The notes beneath the pieces were generated by a model. That model was not told the DNA's origin. It did not search any database and saw only the letters and a program-made list of their open reading frames with translations. Position numbers and translations under genes: made by a program. This document shows positions 15,501-25,791 of a stretch of DNA of 64,000 nt, in pieces. This DNA is from Rhynchonema sp. JSB1_4 (Eukaryota; Nematoda; Chromadorea; Monhysterida; Xyalidae): contig JASAMV010004796.1 of assembly GCA_030248065.1 (NCBI GenBank), forward strand, positions 115,559 to 179,558. Direction: 5' to 3'. The first letter of the stretch is position 1; every line of letters begins with the position of its first letter.

Positions 15501-18474
15501 CGTTGGATGACATCTGCGATCACTACAGAGAATGTTCACCATTGTCATACAGTGGTAATTAGGTTAAGAGCATGTACAATATTCCCTGCGTGAAACGTTT
15601 CAGTGTAGGTACATACCTTGTAACTGCGCATTTTTCTCTGCAGGTTGCTGCGAACTGCCTGTCAACTGCAGAGACCACTGTCGGAGGCCGCTCGGGTGCA
15701 AATAGCTGACACGCACGCGAAACAGGTGGCTAATCGACATTTGAAATGGAATTTTTAGTTTATTCGGTCGAGTTATATTTATGATTAATCGTATCAGGCC
15801 GTCTATGCTAATGGTTATGTCAAATTGCTGTTGCGCGCGATTGAGTCAAACGGACAACAGTTAGCCGCCTATGTCAAATTGTATTCGCAAATGATTGCAC
15901 AATTTGACGATTTGTTTGGCGAGATTGGTTGGTTTATGTAGCTTTCTCCTTTATTGTATTTTGATTGAGCTGGTCCCGGTTCTGAGTCCAAACGCCCTGT
16001 TTTGTTCCTGTTCCAGCTCCATCCGTATCCGCATGTGAAGTCACTCGATGTTTTCTGCAATTCTGGTGGGACATTGGCAACAAGGATCTCATCGGTTAGC
16101 TCTACTATATTTTGATAGCTCTGATTAGAACCAGAACGTATTCATTTTTAATATCCGCTTATAAACTTCGCAACGCATGTCTAAATCTGCTTTGACAGAA
16201 GTATGGGCCGTTTAGCTCACACTTGTAGGCACGCAGCTGATGTTACTGTTACAGAACCGGCACTGAAGGACTTCTGCAACTGGATCCTCGACCACCCTGA
16301 CCGTATGGTGTTGCTGTTGTTGTTGCACGATGCTGCTGTGTCCCAAACACCGGCGGAATTGTTTGTCGGACTCAAAATCGTCGAAACCTGCATCACCGCG
16401 TATTTTCAGAGTGGAAGACGGCAGGTGATTACTTGTAACTTGTTTTTAATCGAATCTTGGTTGTACTATTGAGCTATTTGGTTAGATACTTGCGGCTCCT
16501 TTTCTAATTAGTAAGCGTTGGTTACTACTCATCAACGAGTCCTTTTTTCCGCTGGTTTCGTTCAGTTAATGTACGTACATTCACAACACTTTTGTGTTGA
16601 TTTTGTCAAGCATGTTGCTTCGCTCCTGAAACGCATGCAGTCAGCCAGCATCTCAGCTGGTTGTGACGCAAGGTTGCAAGCGCTTTATGAATCAGGCAAG
16701 GCGGTCTCACTCAAAAAAAACCGCCTCCCAGAAATATGACCCGTTTACAAGTGGGGCATTAAGTTCATACATTTTCGTCATTTACCAATCCACCCACGCA
16801 GGTATCCTGGTTGGAATGTACCGAATACCTGCATCTGCCGTGTGGCTATGACCAACTGATGCGCATTGACAGCGAGATTGCCGGTCCGTACCTGCTGACG
16901 TTGCACGCGGCCGTGGCCAAAGCGGATGTGACTCAAATAGGCGTCGAACAACTGGTGAATTACAATGATAATCTGTTCAGATACGTGCAGGGATTGAAAC
17001 CAAAGTGGGTGGTTTTTTAATGTTGGTTTCTAGTTAGGTGAACATGTTATATGGATCAATTTTTTTTTCGATCAATGGTTGGACGTTTTCATTGAAAAAG
17101 CCGGGTTCTGATTTGTTATTCTCTCTGACCCATGCCTGAAGTAACGTTTATGTTGTTGTCAGATTCGCACTACTTCAGATTTTCATTTCATTGGAAACTT
17201 TGGAAGCAGTTTCGATCGAAAACGTCCCACGAAGTGGATAAAGTGAAGAACAAACCTTCTCTTTTGTGAACTGGAAGTCCAAAAGATTAATTATTCCCCT
17301 GCCTTGTCACAGTATTGCTATGTCGGTCCGTTTTGTCAGTTTTTCGTGTTCGCGGCCTGACAACACACATAGAATGGCAGTCAGAATATTCAGCACCTCA
17401 CTGAGGCTGACTGCTGCCCCCACCACAAATCACAGTCCAGCCGTACTTTACAGCGTTGTTAACGAAGAGGCCTCCCTTCTGCTGGTGTTGGGTGACGCAC
17501 TGCGCGTGTTCACACAAATTCTGCGCGCGTGTCCCCGAGATGAAATGCGACGACGCACTGTGCTGGAGGCAATTAGTGCGTGTCTATTCCATTTTGTCGA
17601 GGTGAAACAACCCGGCTCGCTGCTAAATGTCATTGGTATTGGCAAGAAACCGCTGTTTTCGGCCAGGTTGGTTGTAATAGAATAACGATTGTTTATGGCG
17701 ACATTTTGTCTGGGTTTCTTTTATGGAATTCTGTATTAAACAAAAATAAACACTTTGTGCCCTCTGTCAGTGACCAAGCGATTCTTAATTGATGTAGTAT
17801 TTTGATTCACATTTTGCCGTCCATCTGATGTGACAACACACTTCGAGTAACTGGTTCCGACCGATTGGGTCACCATAAACAAGACAGACTGTGTCGCTAT
17901 AAAGCGGGTAGACTGGACAGACAAAAACCATTTGAAATTTTCATAGGTTCCGAGTAATCTGCCACATGACACGTCTGTATCTGGTGCACCAATCAGTCAG
18001 TGGCACTGGGCCATCGTGTGTGGTGAGGCAAAGCGCAGATGCGCCCGTGTTGAATGCTAGGATACAGGTGCGTGCACTGGTTGAGCGTGCATTTTTGTTG
18101 CGTGCACTGGTTGCTTATTTGTTCGTTGGACTATATTATCTCAATTAATAATTTCCTACGTTATTTATTCGACATTATTTTTCTCCAGTGATGTGCTGCT
18201 GAGTTAAATCAATGTCAGACAAAAACCAGTCTCCTTTTTCTGACACAGTCGAAACATTGCTGGTTCGGTTACATTCATTTTCTTTGCTAATTTTCAGGCA
18301 GCCGAAGAAACACGCACACATAAACAGTTTGCGCCGTTCGCCGAGTCTATCGCCAAAACGTTGCCGTTTTTCAAGGATGTCAGTTTTCACGTTGAGCACG
18401 TCACCCAATTGTATGGTCAAATGGTCAGATCACTGTACATAGAACGGTATCTAGTGGCATTGCAGCACGAATAA
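598..18474 (+). CDS. EPG5: EPG5 homologue (ectopic P-granules protein 5), N-terminus outside window
   Basis: EPG5 is a very large Rab7 effector that tethers autophagosomes to late endosomes and lysosomes. I matched many short exons in order to the vertebrate protein. At 3247-3401 LGIWQFLVDLP parallels LGIWLFMSEMP. At 4330-4545 WLVNRSP...SSLNWG parallels WLLNYNL...EGLNWG. At about 9235-9300 SHPLLPIAAQK parallels DHPLLPLIWQK. At 17465-17664 NVIGIGKKPLFSARF parallels GAIGFGRKSPLSNRF. Exons run at about 598-741, 3247-3401, 3647-3790, 3989-4133, 4330-4545, 5216-5370, 7077-7203, 7321-7544, 9165-9390, 9788-10150, 10698-10842, 11357-11519, 13185-13365, 13429-13604, 14490-14668, 15255-15432, 16802-17006, 17465-17664, 17947-18066 and 18297-18474, with others between. 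The stop TAA is 18472-18474. Introns carry at least six mobile elements. Family assignment is firm; individual exon ends are approximate. Confidence 0.9.
801..3134. mobile_element. Long-inverted-repeat (foldback) DNA element, 2.3 kb
   Basis: The two ends are inverted copies about 480-490 bases long: 801-1290 and 2660-3134. The outermost bases are GTTAAAGGGCTCGGG on the left and its complement on the right. Each arm carries a short open frame with matching peptides on opposite strands (for example SKFRDKLVFSKN in both), so the arms are diverged but clearly homologous. No transposase is recognisable and no convincing target duplication is seen. The element fills most of an EPG5 intron (742-3246). 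Its centre has been hit by a second element at 1812-2484. Long arms suggest a foldback or MULE-like type, but the superfamily is not proven. Confidence 0.85.
1812..2484. mobile_element. Nested hAT-type non-autonomous element
   Basis: The left end reads CAGGGTTGGG and the right end CCAACCCTG, a terminal inverted repeat of nine bases. Both flanks carry the 8-base direct repeat CAGGCTAG (1804-1811 and 2485-2492). CAGGG ends with an 8-base duplication are the signature of hAT transposons. The interior is 673 bases with very long alternating A and T runs next to both ends and no transposase. It sits inside the 801-3134 foldback element, so it inserted later. Confidence 0.9.
5022..5208. mobile_element. 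GTGCAA-palindrome element in EPG5 intron
   Basis: The element is bounded by CATAG on one side and CTATG on the other. It contains at least four copies of the palindrome AGGTGCAA...TTGCACCT at about 5047, 5078, 5130 and 5187. A related element in inverse orientation lies at 63124-63273, with the same arrangement of palindromes, the same AAACAAAATTCTAGGTGCAA-like core and the same TTTTTGAAAAAA...CTATG end. It lies just before the EPG5 exon starting near 5216 and may contribute part of the acceptor region. Confidence 0.6.
6048..6082 (-). repeat. Copy 1 of dispersed 32-base block
   Basis: Read on the minus strand this block has GGACGATG, CCTGGTGCACC and CCGCCCGTCTG in order. It has a small insertion relative to the other copies. 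It lies between EPG5 exons. Confidence 0.6.
6527..6720. mobile_element. Foldback MITE, GTAAAGGC family, copy A
   Basis: Ends are TAAAGGCAAACTACGCC and, inverted, GGCGTCGTTTGCCTTTAC. The inverted repeat continues through CGAGCCCGATTTCG. The interior matches the element at 36426-36628 over almost its whole length, so these are two copies of one family of about 200 bases. It sits in an EPG5 intron upstream of the exon near 6906. No coding capacity. Confidence 0.85.
8205..9012. mobile_element. hAT-type non-autonomous element (outer)
   Basis: Ends are CAGTGGTGTCGTTGG and its exact complement CCAACGACACCACTG. The flanking 8-mers are TACACAAT (8197-8204) and AACACAAT (9013-9020), one mismatch, as expected for an ageing hAT duplication. 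The interior holds repeated GGATACC units and no transposase. It lies in an EPG5 intron and carries a second hAT element at 8523-8938. Confidence 0.88.
8523..8938. mobile_element. hAT-type element nested inside 8205-9012
   Basis: The flanking 8-base direct repeat is exact: CCCCTGGG at 8515-8522 and 8939-8946. The ends contain TAGTGGC and GCCACTACACTG. The interior has strong runs of G (about 8535-8555 and 8595-8615) and a GC-rich palindrome CGCGCTCCGCGCGC near 8719. No transposase. The exact duplication suggests it is younger than its host element. Confidence 0.85.
12475..12501 (+). repeat. Copy 2 of dispersed 32-base block
   Basis: CACTGACGATGACCTGGTGC followed by CCGTCTG. This copy lacks about five bases present in the others. 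It lies in an EPG5 intron. Confidence 0.6.
12925..13045 (+). repeat. TTTTACGCTGGTC / CACGTGACCAAG repeat, copy in EPG5
   Basis: The block starts with TTTTACGCTGGTCCAAA and continues through ATCACGTGACCAAGACAGG and AATCACCAAGTCTTGATG. The same succession occurs at 27382-27495 in a TERT intron. The first part alone occurs at 15153 and, inverted, near 13745. This copy ends just before the acceptor of the EPG5 exon near 13050. Confidence 0.6.
15153..15240 (+). repeat. TTTTACGCTGGTC repeat, copy in EPG5
   Basis: TTTTACGCTGGTCGAAATTA is followed by AAATTTCTTAGTATCC. It matches the left half of the TERT-intron copy at 27382. It ends upstream of the exon beginning near 15255. Confidence 0.55.
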
Positions 18475-18509
18475 GATGTCAGTGCATTCTATCCTTTTAT
18501 GGTGACGCT

Positions 18510-18759
18510 CCATGGTCCAAATTCTCGAAAGCGCCACCTGCTACTGGAGCAACGGTGTATCTGTGGTATATAGCTAACGCTCTCCACCTCAATTCGTGAA
18601 TTTCCTTTTATTCACAAAATGTGGGGTGCGTTGAGCAACGCTGCTGTTCGAGTGAGCACGCAACTGATCGATGTCAGCCAGTTAGAGATTGTCATCGTCG
18701 TGTATGGGGGCGCAACCACCCACAGTGGCGGGTGCGCTTTCGAGAATTTGGGCCCATGT
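18510..18759. mobile_element. Foldback element in EPG5 3' flank
   Basis: The ends are inverted: CCAAATTCTCGAAAGCGC at about 18517 and its complement at 18729-18750. The centre (about 18575-18690) matches the centre of another foldback at 54452-54774, including CGCTCTCCACCTCA-like sequence and GTGAGCACGCAAC-like sequence, although the ends of the two elements differ. It starts 36 bases after the EPG5 stop and so may form part of the 3' untranslated region. Confidence 0.7.
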
Positions 18760-19444
18760 AGTGAATACTTTTGAACGAGAGCTTGGTTTCCAATCTGCCG
18801 TTTCAATCATGGGCAGTAACCAGTCTCTGCTACTGGAGTGAACGTTGTAAATAGTAGCGCCAAGGATTGGTCTGATCTTGTCACTGTTCCGATGGTAGAC
18901 TTTGTGTTGAAAAGTTATGTTACTGTTCGATTTTCCATCTTGCTGGTTGCTAAAATGTGATTCTCACTTTTGTGTGTGCTGCGTAAATGTGGATGAGTTT
19001 GGTTTGTGAACCAAATTCAGTAATATACATATGACACATGTTCAGCCGCAACACGCAACGCTTGCCTGATCGTGGTTCGAGCAAAGGCTTTACTTAACGT
19101 TTTATGATCAAATTTTATTCGGTCGATTATGTTAGCCTTTTGGATCGAATGTGGAATTCCTGTGTATAGTCTGACGGCTGTGTTGCTGTCGATTCTTGTT
19201 GTGCTTTTATGACTTGTCAATGTTTGAGATTCTGTGAAAGAAAATAGCCATAGACATAATCTATGCGATACAGTATTTGGAAATAAAATCTGTGAATATT
19301 AATCCGATTCAATAATTACTGTTGTTCGTTCGCTGGGTTGTATTTGATCCCACCGATCTGATCTCGGTATTTGGCTTTTCACAAATTGCGAACGAAAAAC
19401 TGATGATAATAATGAAACTTTTCAGCCTCGTTGTTTGACAAAAG
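18760..19444. other. EPG5-COPZ intergenic region
   Basis: No conserved coding sequence was seen. The main feature is TTTTCAG ending at 19425, 19 bases before the coatomer zeta start, which looks like a splice acceptor (see findings). Confidence 0.4.
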
Positions 19445-20436
19445 ATGGCCGCTATTGAAATTGTAAGTTTGTATGTTTGTATATTTTGTGGATACCACAG
19501 CCACGACACAGATCGGTAAAAAAATTTTATCCGCGATTTGCAGGAGCCATATTTGTACAGTATTAAAGGGCTGGCGTTACTCGATAACAATGGCAATCGC
19601 ATTTATGCCAAGGTACTTTTCAGTTTCTGAGACCATATTCGTTGTGCGATTTCTGCACGGCTTGTCAAATATTGCAGTATTTCAACAAACCGTTTGCATC
19701 GGCCAAAGAAGAGAAACAATTTGAAAAGTCGCTGTTCCAACGAACATTTCGCTGTGCACATGGTTGGCTCTAATTTCATGGTAGTCTGACTATCAGGTTG
19801 ATTGCCTTGCGTGTTCAGGCGAAATCATTCTCCATGAGGGTCTAATATGTACGTACCGAACCAACGTGGATGTGTACTTCTATGTGATGGGTGATACGGA
19901 TCAGAATGAGGTGCGTTCGGACAAATTGTTGCTATGAACCAAATTCGCAATTTTTGTATTTTGCAGATCGCACTAAACAACGTTCTCAATTGTATGCACG
20001 AGGCGGTGGCGATAATTCTAAAGCGAAATGTGGAGAAACGTCACGTGATCGATAATATGGACGTCATTGTGCTGGCCATGGATGAATTATGTGATCAGGG
20101 GTAACCATATTCAGTATTTCGTGATTTTGTCCTATTTTTGTCTCGAAAATTGTGCTAAGGCAAGCCATCGAAAATATTCTTGCAGAATTATTCTGGAGAC
20201 GGACGCTAATCGGGTGGTTGAACGTGTGATGTTGCGAAACGAACAGGACTATTCGATCGGCGAACAATCTGTTGGAGAGATCGGATATCAGGTGAACACA
20301 GTTTCTCGGTTTTTGATAATCTGGTTTTGATAAGCATCTAAAATTTAAAAAAAACAATGAAAGTTATTCTACAATTTACGGTCTTCAGGTCTTCAAAAGT
20401 GCCAAAGAACAAGTGCAGTGGGCTTTACTCAAATAG
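19445..20436 (+). CDS. COPZ1: Coatomer subunit zeta (COPI coat)
   Basis: Coatomer zeta is the small longin-fold subunit of the F-subcomplex of the COPI coat, which drives Golgi-to-ER and intra-Golgi vesicle budding in the cytosol. Seven exons give a protein of about 175 residues, close to the human 177. Exons: 19445-19462 (MAAIEI), 19544-19612 (EPYLYSIKGLALLDNNGNR), 19678-19759, about 19820-19909 (ILHEGLICTYRTNVDVYFY), about 19968-20100, about 20186-20291 (IILETDANRVVERV) and 20389-20436 (VFKSAKEQVQWALLK, stop TAG). Order and spacing match the family throughout. The start is the first ATG after an acceptor-like TTTTCAG at 19419-19425. Confidence 0.94.
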
Positions 20437-20940
20437 TCAATGGACTGAGTTCGTTTTTTGTCTTGATCAATCAGAATTTTAATTTATTTCTTATCATTGA
20501 ATTTCTGTTTTATCCTCATTACGTATGAATTGTTATTGTATTTAGCTACTATTAACCTTGCCATTTGACAATATCAACAGCATTTTGTTCTTCCCACCCA
20601 TCAATCAAGCCAGCCTGGTGCTGTGATCTATGTAGTCCTTTTTAATCAGGGTCTGGTGTATTTCTTTCGTTTCGAGCTTGGAATTTATTTCACTTATTGA
20701 TGATGTTTGGTGCCTTCGTATTATTCACCGATGTGCATACCATTTATGTGCTGTTGATCTTTTTGTATTTCGAATAAAAACTCCAAATGAAAGAAGAATA
20801 TTTTTGGAAATATTTTCGTATGTATATTTGTCGTTGACTTGTCTGTTTTCCCTTCTGTGGCAGTGGCTTCGTCATGCGCTGCTTTCCTAATTTTAATTTT
20901 CTCTTCCTGCTTTTGTTCGACAAAAAACATCTGAACGTTT
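20437..20940. other. COPZ 3' flank
   Basis: AT-rich sequence with no supported gene. An AATAAA at about 20775 could be a polyadenylation signal for COPZ. Confidence 0.35.
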
Positions 20941-20967
20941 TTCTGTCATAAAAATTTGCAGATTTTC

Positions 20968-21665
20968 TCCATGGAGGTGCTGCGATCTCATTTCGACCGC
21001 GTCACACGTCTTGACCTGTTGCTGACCAATTGGTCGTTGCCAACGGCACACAGCGAAGCACTCAAACAATACGTGTTGTGTTGCACGCACGCACAATGGA
21101 CGCAGATTGAGATGTTTGGCAAATCAGCGGGTTGGTCACCTTTTTATTGGTTTATTCCATGTCAGCATTTTGTCGGTCCAGTTTTTTAGGCAATTTGCGT
21201 TTGAAAATTTAGGCGGATATGATATCAAACGTGACGATCCTGCGTGTTTCACTCAACGTCTTGATTTTGTATCTTTCAAGCGTCACTGCTTCGTATGTGT
21301 GTGTTGATGGTGTTTTCAGACAATTGCGCCGTCAGTACGATCTCAAAGGCCAGTTACGATGACTTAATTCACTCACTCGCTGATCGGGTCACTCGCGCGG
21401 GACATGTGTTCGATATTAGGGTAGGCTGAGAAATTGTCGCGTGATAAAAGTGTTTCCCCAAAAAGATAGTGATCTTCACACAGGTCTTCACGCACCACAA
21501 ATGTTTCCGTGCGATTTATCAACTTCCGATCGGCGGTGCACTTGTTGAGCTGATTCTGCAGCGTTGCGCACTGTTCATGCGACAGAATAACGCCTGGCTG
21601 CAGATTGCTGGACAACGGTTCAGTGTAGCGATGACGAACAACGTTGGCGGCACACAAGCAGGTTA
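20968..21665 (+). CDS. Unidentified three-exon protein
   Basis: Three consecutive open segments join in frame with good splice sites. Segment one, about 20961-21130, has SMEVLRSHFDRVTRLDLLL and LKQYVLCCTHAQWTQIEMFG. Segment two, about 21321-21420, has SYDDLIHSLADRVTRAGHVF. Segment three, about 21484-21665, has RAIYQLPIGGALVELILQRC and ends in TAA. The product is about 150 residues if it starts at the ATG at 20968, and is probably mostly helical. No signal peptide or membrane segment is evident. I do not recognise the family; an upstream exon could exist because the first segment is preceded by TTTGCAG. It lies in tandem with coatomer zeta. Confidence 0.55.
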
Positions 21666-22206
21666 AATGAAGGCTGGTTTGATTTACGGTGAAGTGCGCG
21701 GCTAATATGTAGTCTGCCCTCTTCATGGTTACCGTATCCTTTACAGTGAAGCTCTATATTTAAACGATATGTTAGTCCCCAATCAATGTTTAACCTAATT
21801 AACACTCCACCGTGCTTAGCAGGGCGTGGGGGGGGGGGGGGGGGCTTTTTTTCTTCACCCTTTCCCCCCTTTTTTTTCTTTTTCTTCCTTTTCCCCTTTT
21901 TTATTTTTTTTTTTGGGCGTTAGTCATACCCAATTGCGTGCGTTGCTTTTGCTATCACCAGCTCAATCGTTTAACGAATTTGCTTTTCTCACTGAAGGTT
22001 TATCTTCACAAATTTATCAAACTTGCTTTTTGCTTTATATTATCTGCTTTTGTTCACAGTTCTTATCGCATTTTGTAGGAACGGAGTGAAACTGTTTTTT
22101 ATGTTTCGTGTTTTATGGATACCGTGACGTTAATAAAAATGTCCGCTTGTGCTTCGTGGTTTATATAGTCTGACAACTCAGCATTGGCCTGCGAAGTGAC
22201 GTAAAA
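21666..22206. other. Intergenic; poly-G run and pyrimidine tract
   Basis: At 21828-21844 there is an uninterrupted run of about 17 G. It is followed to about 21915 by an almost pure C/T tract on the same strand. No gene is supported. AATAAA at about 22133 is a possible polyadenylation signal. Confidence 0.5.
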
Positions 22207-22446
22207 ATGGCAACGCCACGTTACCAACAAGGAAACTTTCGCTGTAATCGGAATGGAAGCCAAGGATCATCTAGAGGTTCCTTCACCGAGGCTGATTTTG
22301 CAAATGCAACACCGTCAACTTACGAGAAATATACGATTGGAGTGGCTCACATCTGTGATCCCGAGGTTGGTTACTACCATTCGTTGTTGGGAGTGGATGT
22401 CACTTACAAGGCACCAAGCATGACTGGCGGCTTGGTGGCGCGGTAA
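22207..22446 (+). CDS. Short open frame, possible first exon, unidentified
   Basis: This open frame encodes 79 residues with a Gly/Ser/Arg-rich start (GSQGSSRGSF) and then a more ordered stretch (YEKYTIGVAHICDPEVGYY). A donor-like GGTAACC lies at its end. It may be an exon of an independent gene or a 5' exon of the kelch-like gene that follows, but I could not join it in frame. No family is recognised. Confidence 0.35.
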   Translation: MATPRYQQGNFRCNRNGSQGSSRGSFTEADFANATPSTYEKYTIGVAHICDPEVGYYHSLLGVDVTYKAPSMTGGLVAR

Positions 22447-22600
22447 CCGAGAACATTTTTGTTCTGTGGTAAGATCTGTTCTCGAAGGTTAGTTTCAGGC
22501 TAATCGTGCTATGCTGACCAATTTGGTCAAAAAGTAACAGCTATGTGTTCTATGTCAGTTTCCACCACTTTCACGGGAATTTTAGGTGACACGTCACAGC

Positions 22601-24536
22601 ATGCTAACTGCAGAACAGTTGCGCATGTATTCCATATCTCCGCCGGATGTTCACAACATTTGGAGTTTCATACACGATTGGTGGGAGGGCGATGTGTTCT
22701 CTCTGAAGAACGGTTTGTCTTTTCACTGAATGTGCATGCAGTGATGCTAACATGACGTTAATGCTAATGTCTTGTTCAGTTGATCTGGAGGAGGTTCGCT
22801 ATGTGTCCGTGGCCACATTCGAGTCGGTCTTTCCAAAGCCTGCCGAATTCAGAAAAATGAGCACATCAAGCGGCTACGAAAAAATACCGGATCGGCAACC
22901 AATTCCTCGGCATACCAAGTTCCTACTGTGTGGTTTGTGCTGGATAGTTGCAATTGTTTTCATCATCGGAATTATTGTCGCTGTCGTGATTTTAACCGGA
23001 GTAACCACCGACGGTCAGCCGCCCGAAGTGGACTTCAGTTAGTTCCACGTGCTTACTGCAATCTGAATAAACATCTTTCAATGCAAGAAAGCATCTTTCG
23101 TGCTTAGGCGAACACGGTGTGGTCTTTTTGCCAAGCAGCTTTGTCGGCCAAATGATGGATTTGGAGACCGGAAACAAAAGTTTTGTTGAGGATAACTTTG
23201 GTTTGTCTGGCATTCTTGTGTCGTTGTGTTTGCGCAGCAGTTGCCTTTCTGCGATTCAATTTCCTGTTTTCAGGTTTTCCTCCGTAAAGGCAGTCTACCG
23301 GAGGTTGTCACTCAGCCCCCGAATACCGTAACCCACCGCAAGCGAGATCGTTGCGAGACCCTTGCTGATCGCTGCTTATCGACACGTGTATTAGCGGCAG
23401 CAAGCTGGAAATTGTCATCGTGCGCGTCGATCACCAAAACTTCGAAATGTTGGTTGGTGTTGGCGCTAACACGCAAAACATAGATAAAAAACAAAATGGT
23501 CTCGACACGATCCTTGCAGATCAAAATTACGGTGGGTTACGGTATTCGGGGGCTGAGTGACAACCTCCGGTAGACTGCCTTTACTTTATTCGCGATGTAG
23601 CTGATGTGTCTTGCAACTGCAAATTCTACAGCACGGGCGGCCGAAATCTGTCAATCACCGTATTTTCCGATGCTGTTGTGTCACTGGTGAGCATGTACGA
23701 CCCACTGACCGGAGAATCGGAAGAAGCATTCATGGAGCTCGCAGTGCCGCGCCGCAGTCACACTGTGCTTTGTATCGAAGAATTGAACGCCTTGGTGCTT
23801 TGTGGCGGTGTGACCCATAAGTTCGCCATGACGGACACGTGCGAAATATGTTATCTATCAAAGGTGTAATTAGATTTCTGCTAACAGTAGTTCGATTTCG
23901 GAATATTTTTCGCTTCAGGCTATAAATGCAGCATCTCCGCCCCTCTGTGAGCTCCTTCCGACACCTTTGCCATTCCCACTTACCAGTCACTCCTGGGCCT
24001 TGTTTGATGACGGCACTGTGGTAATTTTCGGTGGCATGAGCAAGATCAATTCAACTGGGCCACAGAATGAAACTTGGATTTTACGCAACGACGACTTGAT
24101 TAATAACAGCAGTTGGGTGGTTGTCGACCGACGTTTTTCGATTGAGCGCTCCCGTCCAGGGGTTGATGTCATGAGTGATACCGAGGCTCTGATATGTGGC
24201 GGGAACATTGATCACACACAATCCTGTGTTTCATTTAGCATAGGTGACAACACCCTTCGACCTCGTTCTCCGCTTATTTTCGAACGAGATCACGTTGAGT
24301 TGCGACGAATTCAGAATCGTGAGCGATCCTTGACCCGTATTGCCGCATTTGGTGCTGCCTACGATCCTGGGAATGACACCGCAATTGAATTGTACAATGC
24401 TGAGAAGGACATGTGGACACTGAGTGATAATCGGCTCTGTTGGCCTGAGGACAAACCAACGCATCGTACTGCTGTCATTAGACCTGCAGAGTGCGGCAGA
24501 ATTCTGATCATTGGATATCAAAATGAGTGCTTGTAG
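22601..24536 (+). CDS. Type II single-pass membrane protein with kelch-like propeller
   Basis: Five exons join in one frame to give 447 residues: 22601-22712, 22780-23037, 23108-23200, 23601-23863 and 23919-24536. The N-terminal part (about 65-90 residues, YEKIPDRQPIPRHTKF) is followed by a hydrophobic helix with CGLCWIVAIVFIIGIIVAVV. The rest resembles kelch / galactose-oxidase-type propeller blades, with RRSHTVLCIEELNALVLCGG, SHSWALFDDGTVVIFGG and YDPGNDTAIELYNAEKDMW. N-glycosylation sequons (NETW, NSTG, NSS) suit an outside location for the propeller. The third intron (23201-23600) contains a 301-base foldback MITE. An internal ATG at 22858 would give a shorter product starting just before the membrane helix. 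Function not known. Confidence 0.75.
23284..23584. mobile_element. Foldback MITE with GTAAAGGC ends
   Basis: The left end is GTAAAGGCAGTCTACCGG and the right end is the exact complement. The near-perfect inverted repeat runs on for about 55 bases through GAATACCGTAACCCACCG. The central 190 bases are unrelated to a transposase. It lies in the third intron of the kelch-like gene. Its termini match those of the MITEs at 6527 and 36426, so a common transposase may have mobilised all three, although the interiors differ. Confidence 0.9.
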
Positions 24537-24663
24537 GTCTACCAAAAGCTGTCATGGCTAAATTAGCACGTGTGTGAAATTTACCTGATTTAAAATAGCT
24601 GTGATATGTGACCTTGTCTTGACTCAGAAAAAGAAAGTAAAAAATGTCATGCTTGCGCTTTGG

Positions 24664-24905
24664 TATGGTAAATTTCCAAGTTCGCTGCCGCATAATAAAT
24701 ACGCCCCGTAGTTAATGTCACGTTCTGAACCCGAACGCTAACCACGCGCAGTTCTGAAACATTGCGCATAGCTGCCAGGCTGGCGGGTAAGCCTCACGCG
24801 CGTCTGCTGCCCGAATGTTTCAAAAGTTGAATTTCCGGTTTAGAACGTGACATTAACTATGGGGCGTATTTCACTGTGTGGCAGCGAATTTGGAAATTTA
24901 CCATA
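24664..24905. mobile_element. Foldback MITE (TATGGTAAATTTCC ends)
   Basis: The arms are inverted over about 65 bases: TATGGTAAATTTCCAA near 24664 and its complement ending at 24905, then AAATACGCCCC and GTTAATGTCACGTTCT on each side. The element is 242 bases. It lies just after the kelch-like gene. The right arm overlaps a long open frame starting at 24876. Confidence 0.85.
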
Positions 24906-25424
24906 ACAGATAACAAATTTAAATGCTTGGATCTGTTGTCCGGTCATTGTAAAGACTCACTCGTTAACTGCAACTTCTATCGGAAAATTGTTCAACTTAC
25001 ACCAGGCTGTACCGATGGCAAACATTGTGGAAAACGAAAGATAACAAGTGAAAACGCACAACGAGACAGTGAGCGTGCACCATTCACGAAAAGCAAACGT
25101 CGTACCAGAAAGAAGTGCAAGCGAAAACGCCACGACGTTGTGCACCTTGATGTCAATTGTTGCAAGGTCATTTGTGTGTTGCTTGGTTAAATAACTTAGG
25201 CCTGAAGTTCAAACCGAATGTTTTTTCAGTCTCTGATCAAGCACCTGTCATTCAAGCCCGCAACCAACGCTCTTTTGTTGAGCAGCAGTCTGTGCTACGC
25301 CGATGACAGTCGATGTCAATGGCCGAGTGTAAGTGCATTGGGCACTGGTGGCACTTGTGGCACACGAACGTGGCGATTGGCCAGAAAGAGGATGATGGCT
25401 GGATTGCCGCTCACAGGTTGGTCG
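24906..25424 (+). other. Possible 5' exons of TERT or a separate gene
   Basis: Two open stretches precede the recognisable TERT exons. The first, to about 25190, has a basic tail (KSKRRTRKKCKRKRHD). The second, 25230-25422, follows TTTTTTCAG and ends at a donor-like GGTTGGTC. Basic linkers are common upstream of the TERT RNA-binding domain, so these could be the linker of a longer TERT, but I see no TEN-domain motif and cannot join them with confidence. Confidence 0.3.
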
Positions 25425-25569
25425 ATTGGTTGCGTCATGGGTAATCACACACTGTATCCTCTTCTATAGTTGCGATGCGATTCTCTTGACACAGAATCCC
25501 TCCACACGGTGACCGAACATTTCGTCCGTACTTTATCTCATTTACAATCCCATACAGTAAATATTTTTT

Positions 25570-25726
25570 AATAACGGGGAGCGCATGTACATTCCAAAAT
25601 CCTTTGTGAACAAAAATTGGTCGAGCAATGCCCCGGTTAGGCGGAGGACCTGGGTTCGAGCCGCAGTCGAAGAAAGCCATTTTTGTTCAGAAAGGATTTT
25701 GGAATGTACATGCGCTCACCGTTATT
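25570..25726. mobile_element. Foldback element with Pol III B-box-like core
   Basis: Arms are AATAACGGGGAGCGCATG, continuing through ATTCCAAAATCCTTT, and the complement ending at 25726. The loop contains GGTTCGAGCC at about 25654, close to the tRNA internal promoter B box (GGTTCGANTCC). No tRNA cloverleaf could be drawn. The sequence TAAATATTTTTTA occurs on both sides (25557 and 25769) and may mark a duplication around a larger insertion. Confidence 0.6.
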
Positions 25727-25791
25727 ATTCAACATCGTCTGCTGTCAACAGGCAAAACTCAGCCATTAAATATTTTTTATTGTGACCGGAG

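Noticed and set aside
25628..25690. Possible tRNA gene because of GGTTCGAGCC
   Set aside because: No acceptor stem, anticodon arm or D arm could be drawn; the motif is in the loop of an inverted repeat.
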